A stretch of DNA of 64,000 nt, taken from assembly GCA_015698045.1 (NCBI GenBank), contig BLAL01000199.1:186001-250000 (forward strand), read 5' to 3'. The notes under the pieces are model-generated. The model made no database searches. It was not told the origin of the DNA and saw nothing but the letters and a program-made list of their open reading frames with translations. The stretch comes from Rhizophagus clarus (Eukaryota; Glomeromycota; Glomeromycetes; Glomerales; Glomeraceae). Position numbers and translations under genes: made by a program. Positions 59,736 through 64,000 of the stretch are shown piece by piece. Each line of letters begins with the position of its first letter. Positions within the stretch are counted from its first letter, which is position 1.

Positions 59736-60189
59736 GATGCAGACGAATATTATTAGTATATTTTATATTTATTTTTTTGGTTATATAATTATTACTGGAT
59801 ATTTTATATTTTTTTTTATTTTTTTTGTACGGTTGATCATATGCGGGTTGGTTTATATAATTATCTTATATTACTATATACTATATACGTCAATATATAC
59901 AAAATGATGCTTTATTATTTGACCTTGAAAAACCTCTAGTTTAACCTATTTATCAATTATATTCGGATTACATACAGTAGTCGAATATAGTTTTTTTTAG
60001 GGTCGAATAAATATGTAATAATGTCCTAATATAGGTAAAATGATGGTCGAATTTTCTTTCTGAATTTGAGACGATTGGCACCCTAAATACGCCAAAAAAA
60101 TTGGCCTCAATTTGATATAGGTTAGATCGTCATTCGACTTATATTCGACCTGGTCAAATTTAGGCCGAATTGTCCTTTTTTGACTAGTG

Positions 60190-61016
60190 TATATTTTAAT
60201 TTATTTTATTTGTTATAACATTATATTTAAATTATTGTAAAGTTTATATTTTTTTTTTTTATAAATTAAGAAATTATTTTTCAAATTTATTGTATATTAA
60301 TATATTTTATGTTTTTTTTTATTTATAAATTAAAAAGTTAATTTACAAATATTTTTATCAAATTTATTATTAAATTATATATTATTTTTGTTTATGAAAT
60401 TAAGGAGTTAATTTTATATAATATTATATAAAAAATAAATTTTACTTTACTATCTTTATGAAAAGTAATTATACTTAAAATATATTTAAATTATTATTAA
60501 AATATATTTAAAATAAGTATTAATTTTAATTTACAATATACTTATAGGGTTTTGTTTTTTTCTGCACTTGTGATACATTGCACCCTGAATACTCTGGGCA
60601 AAATTACGGTAATGCTGGACAAAATTAAACATGTGACATTTAACTAGGGCATGAAAAATAAATTTTTTACAACTGAAAAAATTCTAAGTCCTAGAATACA
60701 TATAAAAAAGTGAAAAGAGAAGGGGTATGACTAAAGATGCATGTCGTAAATAAAGAATTTTGACATGTCGAAAATGTCAAAAAAAAATAAACAATTCGTC
60801 AATGCAAATCAAAATGGCAAAAAGCCGAAATAAATTCATTAAGTCGAAATTGGCGAAATTGTCAAAATAATGATTGGCTGCAGATTATCATTTTTTTGTG
60901 ATATAATGATGTGGCTGGCAAAATTGAATATAAATAAACACGTCATAAAATCAAAAAAAAAATATTTTTCTTCTTGATTTCACACGAAATATTATCAAGT
61001 ATTTCTTTGTTTGAAT
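60190..61016. other. AT-rich DNA with inverted-repeat arm
   Basis: Bases 60395-60547 are one arm of an inverted repeat whose partner is at 62560-62700. Bases 60750-60880 hold GACATGTCGAAA and GTCGAAATTGGCGAAATTG-type words that mirror those at 61780-62105. Bases 60920-61016, with TATAAATA near 60931, may be the promoter of the small ORF that follows. Confidence 0.5.
60395..60547 (+). repeat. Left arm of a 2.3-kb inverted repeat
   Basis: Contains CTTTATGAAAAGTAATTATA, ACTTAAAATATATTTAAATT and TTTACAATATACTTATA. The same order is read on the minus strand at 62700-62560 (CTTTATGAAAAGTAATTGTA and onward). Identity is high for about 140 bp. Confidence 0.7.
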
Positions 61017-61421
61017 ATGTCGAAAACACCTTCCGCTATTCTCAATTCAAAGATTCGCGGAAAAAAAGCTTTTTTACCTGACGATGTTGAAAATTCAGTT
61101 TCAACAGCGCTTTCATATATGGGGTCTTTGCAATAGAAAGGTACGAAACTCAAAAAAATTTTTAAATTTATTTTATATACTAATTATGTTTTTTATATTA
61201 AAATAAGTGTAAATTTAATATTAATTAAATTTTTATTTTTTTTTGAGTTTCATACCTTTCTATTGCAAAGACCCCATATTTGGACAGTAACAAATAAAAA
61301 AATTGATTCGTGTGTTTTCGAACAAGATAAAGTGAGAATAATATTTAAGAAGAATGAAGGTCGTACGTATATTGACTTACAAGAGTTGTCATCAAGTTTT
61401 ACATTCATCAATAAGGTATAA
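61017..61421 (+). pseudogene. Small ORF of unknown function split by a MITE
   Basis: Starts MSKTPSAILNSKIRGKKAF at 61017 and reads LPDDVENSVSTALSY to 61117, where a 157-bp MITE sits. After the MITE and its second TA, the frame resumes as WTVTNKKIDSCVFEQDK (61281), IIFKKNEGRTYIDLQEL and SSSFTFINK (61415). Without the MITE and one TA the two halves are in the same frame, giving about 81 residues to the TAA at 61419, or a splice donor at 61416 (GTATAAG). No family was recognised. Upstream is a TATA-like box. It lies inside an inverted-repeat block, so it may be transposon-borne. Confidence 0.55.
61120..61276. mobile_element. MITE copy 1, 157 bp, TA duplication
   Basis: Ends TGGGGTCTTTGCAATAGAAAG and its inverse, with inverted repeats of about 37 bp, flanked by TA at 61118-61119 and 61277-61278. 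Copy 2 at 63628-63784 has the same length in the opposite orientation. A TA duplication and short length fit a mariner/Stowaway-type MITE, but the ends differ from those of the Tc1-like element at 3.46 kb. Confidence 0.9.
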
Positions 61422-61429
61422 GATTTCCT

Positions 61430-61750
61430 CGTTTTTGGACAACTTTGTCCACTTTTTCCTTTTGGATAATTTTGTCCACTTTTTTATCGGATTTGATCAC
61501 TTTTTACAGGTTTGGACAATTTTGTCCAATTTTTTTCGTTCTTGGTCATTCATTTCTATCCACTTTTTTTCATTTCTGGACAATTTTGTCCACTTTTTTT
61601 TTTATTTTTGGACAATTTTGTCCACTTTTTTTTTTTATTTTGGACAATTTTGTCCACTTTTTTTTTTATTTTGGACAATTTTGTCCACTTTTTTTTTTAT
61701 TTTTGGACAATTTTGTCCATTTTTTTGTCAGGTTTGGTCACTTTTCTACG
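61430..61750 (+). repeat. Minisatellite, TTTTGGACAATTTTGTCCAC units of about 36 bp
   Basis: Nine or so units, each with the near-palindrome GGACAATTTTGTCC followed by ACTTTTTTTTTTTATT. The Phe-rich frames across it are compositional. Confidence 0.9.
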
Positions 61751-61759
61751 GGACAATTT

Positions 61760-62110
61760 TAACAATTCGATAATTCTAAAAATTTTGACATGTCAAAATT
61801 AATTTCGTACAGTTTGTATATTTCGACAATTTCGTCAATTCGACAATTCTAAAAATTTCGACATGTCGAAATTAATTTCGTACAGTTTGTACATTTCGAC
61901 AATTTCATCAATTTGACAATTCTAAAAATTTCGACATGTCAAAATTAATTTCGTACAGTTTGTACATTTCGACAATTTCGTCAATTCGACATGTCAAAAT
62001 TATTTCGACAATTCTGACTATTTCGACATTTCAATAATTTCTACATGTTAAAATTATTTCGGCATTTCAGCATTTCGACAGATTTTAATTTCGACATTTC
62101 GGCATTGACC
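61760..62110 (+). repeat. Tandem repeat with TTTCGACATGTCGAAA palindrome, about 78 bp
   Basis: Three good units (about 61785, 61855, 61930), each with TTTCGACATGTCGAAATTAA, TTTCGTACAGTTTGTACATT and TCGACAATTTCGTCAATTCG, followed by shorter TTTCGGCATTTC words to about 62110. The mirrored words at 60750-60880 suggest terminal arrays of one element. Confidence 0.85.
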
Positions 62111-62348
62111 TTTACCATTTCAGCTGGTAACTTTAGGTATGACACAGGTGACAAAAAAGGGTGCGATGCATCGCAGGTGCAAAAAATTATTAAACCCATA
62201 CTTATAATATATTTAAAATATAAAATATACTTAAATTTTAATTTAAATCTATTTTAAATATATAAAAAATTGAGCTGGGGGGGTTATTTCGGTGTTGTAT
62301 AAAATATTTGTTTTCGAATATTTAACAATAAAAATAACATGACCTTTG

Positions 62349-62384
<36 letters not shown>

Positions 62385-62559
62385 TAAAAAATATATTTAT
62401 ATTATACTTATTTTTAATTTAAATATATTTTAAGAATATTTTAAATATATAAAAATATATTTAAATTATACTTAAAATTCACTTTAAGTGTAATTTAAAT
62501 ATTTAGACAAAAAACAAATATATTTAAAGTATATTATAAGATTATTTTAAATGTATTTT
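62111..62559. other. AT-rich DNA with a 28-nt poly(A) run
   Basis: No gene. A run of 28 A lies at 62353-62380, with a G-run GGGGGGG near 62277. The A-run could be a retroposon tail, but no flanking duplication was found. Confidence 0.5.
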
Positions 62560-62700
62560 AAATATATTATAAGTATATTGTAATTTAAATTTGATACTTA
62601 TTTTTAAGTATACAATTTAAGTATATTTTAAATACAATTACTTTTCATAAAGTATATACTAAAATTTATACAAACTAATAATTAATTTTATTTTATAAAT
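62560..62700 (-). repeat. Right arm of the 2.3-kb inverted repeat
   Basis: Minus-strand partner of 60395-60547. The two arms enclose the small ORF, the minisatellites and a MITE, so the whole 60.39-62.70 kb block may be one element. Confidence 0.7.
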
Positions 62701-62879
62701 TCAGATATTTCTTTGAATTTTATCTTATATAACTGAAAACCTTTATTTATTATATATATAATTTTACTCTTAATTATTAAAAGACCTAATTTTTATTTTT
62801 AATATAAATTTTATTACAGAACTAGTTATTAACCCATTACTTAGCAATAGCAAAATGACATATATAGTCTAATATACAC

Positions 62880-63232
62880 AGGTTGAAATATGTCAAATTA
62901 GGCATCAATTAGTTAACAATCGGGTATCTGATTGATATCTAATTGATGACTGATTGGTTCAATTTAATACCAATCAGGCATTCTGATGATAGCTGATTTC
63001 TGCCAAAATCTGATACCAACCAGTCACCAATCAGATAGGCCGATTGATGATTGATTGATGGTTAATTAATAGTTGATTAATGGTTAATTGATGGTCAATT
63101 TATGATTAAATTATGGACAATTTATGGACAATTTATGGTCAATTTATAGTCAATTTATGATCAATTTACGGTCAATTTATGATCAAATGACCAATTGGTA
63201 AAACTTTTTTATTAAATTATAAACTCTATAAG
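62880..63232. repeat. Dispersed repeat with TGGTCAATTTATGA tandem words
   Basis: The first half has CAATCAG/CTGATTG words in both orientations. Bases 63085-63195 are about seven copies of a 14-bp GGTCAATTTATGAT unit, followed by TTATAAACTCTATAA. The inverse copy lies at 31575-31870. Confidence 0.7.
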
Positions 63233-63625
63233 GGGAGTTACACATATCACATAATATCCATTTTGTTATAAACCCTTACCCCCTTCCTCCTGTTAGATTT
63301 AATAACTAATCAGATTATAGTATTTATAAATTAAATAATTAATATAAGTGTAATGTAAGATTTTAACTATCTCCCTCCCCCTCTTTGATTATTACGTAAT
63401 ATGTGTAAGCTCCCTAAACAATAAAATATATAGTATCTTTACTTATTATATTAATAAATAGTGTAAATAAACATAAAAAATTAATATTTAAAATAAAAAC
63501 AATTCATGATAATCTTTTATACTACAAAATGTACTAGTATCCAGATGTATTATTTGAAAACAGATGTTAGTATATGATTGATAAAGTTAGTAATACTGTA
63601 TTTAATAAATGGTAAAGTGTAAATA
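63233..63625. other. Non-coding stretch
   Basis: Includes CT-rich patches (CCCTTACCCCCTTCCTCC near 63276 and CTCCCTCCCCCTC near 63371). No gene seen. Confidence 0.45.
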
Positions 63626-63627
63626 TA

Positions 63628-63784
63628 TGGGGTCTTTGCAATAGAAAGGTACAAAACTTAAAAAAAAATATAAATTTAATTAATATTAAATTTACACTAA
63701 TTTTAGCATAAAAAACATAATTAGCATATAAAGTAAATTTAAAAATTTTTTTGAGTTTTGTATCTTTCTATTGCAAAGAGCACA
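63628..63784. mobile_element. MITE copy 2, 157 bp, TA duplication
   Basis: Same family as 61120-61276, inverted and roughly 90% alike by eye. The left end is TGGGGTCTTTGCAATAGAAAG and the right end has decayed to CAAAGAGCACA. Flanking TA at 63626-63627 and 63785-63786. Confidence 0.88.
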
Positions 63785-63786
63785 TA

Positions 63787-64000
63787 TATATAAAAAGTTA
63801 GTAATTATTATAGTAAAATACACAAATACAAAAAGTTAGTATTATGAAAAGTTTGATAAAATTTATAAAAAAAAATATGATTATGTTAGTAAAATATAAA
63901 AAAAAATAATAATATTAGTAATATAAAAAAAAGAAATACAACGTTACATTAGTAATATTAAAAAGAAATAAAGTTAATATTATAAAATAAAATATAGTTA
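63787..64000. other. AT-rich end of window
   Basis: GTTAGTAATATTA-type words repeat loosely (AAAAGTTAGTA at about 63795 and 63838). No gene. Confidence 0.4.

Larger units (their letters stand above)
53207..60189. mobile_element. CACTA (EnSpm-type) DNA transposon, 7 kb
   Basis: The ends are CACTAGTCGAAAAAAG on the left and, on the minus strand, CACTAGTCAAAAAAGG on the right, the defining CACTA terminus. Inside both ends lie repeated ATTCGRCC/GGYCGAAT words (53235-53400 and 59990-60175). Two divergent genes fill it: a Tnp2-like transposase (minus, 56757 to about 53560) and a coiled-coil second protein (plus, 57396-59735). The 3-bp duplication does not match (TCA and TAT; ATC and ATA if ends start at ACACTA), so the site has mutated or recombined. 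Both genes carry stops. Confidence 0.85.

Noticed and set aside
61354..61802. Three overlapping Phe-rich plus-strand frames of 96-139 codons
   Set aside because: All are translations of the GGACAATTTTGTCC minisatellite; each frame is open because the unit lacks stops.

Overview
The window looks like nuclear DNA of a Glomeromycota fungus, most likely a Rhizophagus-type arbuscular mycorrhizal genome. The evidence is extreme A+T richness, short GT-AG introns of about 65-100 nt in the host genes, and dense decayed transposons of kinds I associate with that group: LINEs with RRM/CCHC ORF1 proteins, a Tc1/mariner element carrying a SAM-domain passenger, Myb/SANT-like proteins, Tnp2-type CACTA elements and hAT relics. 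This assignment rests on protein style, not on a database match.

Layout. 1-3.4 kb: short direct and tandem repeats and an eroded minus-strand gene. 3.46-6.57 kb: a complete-ended Tc1/mariner-like element (89-bp TIRs, TA duplication) with a damaged DDE transposase and a divergent SAM-domain passenger gene. 7-15.1 kb: a transposase-like scrap, then a LINE (ORF1 with CCHC, ORF2 endonuclease and RT) split by a polyadenylated retrocopy with an 8-bp target duplication. 15.1-28 kb: hAT scraps, a polypurine TIR element (17.27-18.86 kb), a LINE ORF1 relic, a 3.75-kb TIR element carrying a nearly intact four-exon Myb/SANT-like gene between arrays of a TTACG-type motif, and a Ty3-like gag-pol scrap. 28-31.2 kb: a minus-strand LINE that abuts this scrap. 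31.5-34.8 kb: AT-rich satellite-like DNA.

34.8-44.8 kb is the host island, with four apparently intact multi-exon genes whose splicing can be followed codon by codon: SKP1 (166 aa, minus), a SUR7/PalI-type four-helix membrane protein (about 403 aa, minus), a G3BP-like NTF2+RRM protein (461 aa, minus) and cytosolic isoleucyl-tRNA synthetase (1072 aa, 20 exons, plus). The last two share a 292-bp divergent promoter. They are core cellular genes (ubiquitin ligase, pH/cortex signalling, RNA granules, translation) with no sign of acting as one pathway.

45.7-52.1 kb: a second LINE split by a 2.3-kb TIR element made almost wholly of tandem hairpins. 52.1-60.2 kb: a hAT relic cut by a 7-kb CACTA element with divergent Tnp2-like and coiled-coil second genes. 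60.2-64 kb: nested inverted repeats, minisatellites and two copies of a 157-bp MITE, one sitting inside a small ORF.

The most unusual material is the set of TIR elements whose ends or cores are arrays of short, often palindromic motifs (17.3, 20.7, 48.4, 53.2 and 60.4 kb). The 48.4-50.65 kb hairpin array, which shows compensatory base changes in its stems, and the Myb/SANT element, where a DNA-binding gene lies between arrays that could be its binding sites, are the best candidates for something undescribed. Almost all transposon genes here carry stops or frameshifts. Coordinates of decayed genes are approximate.
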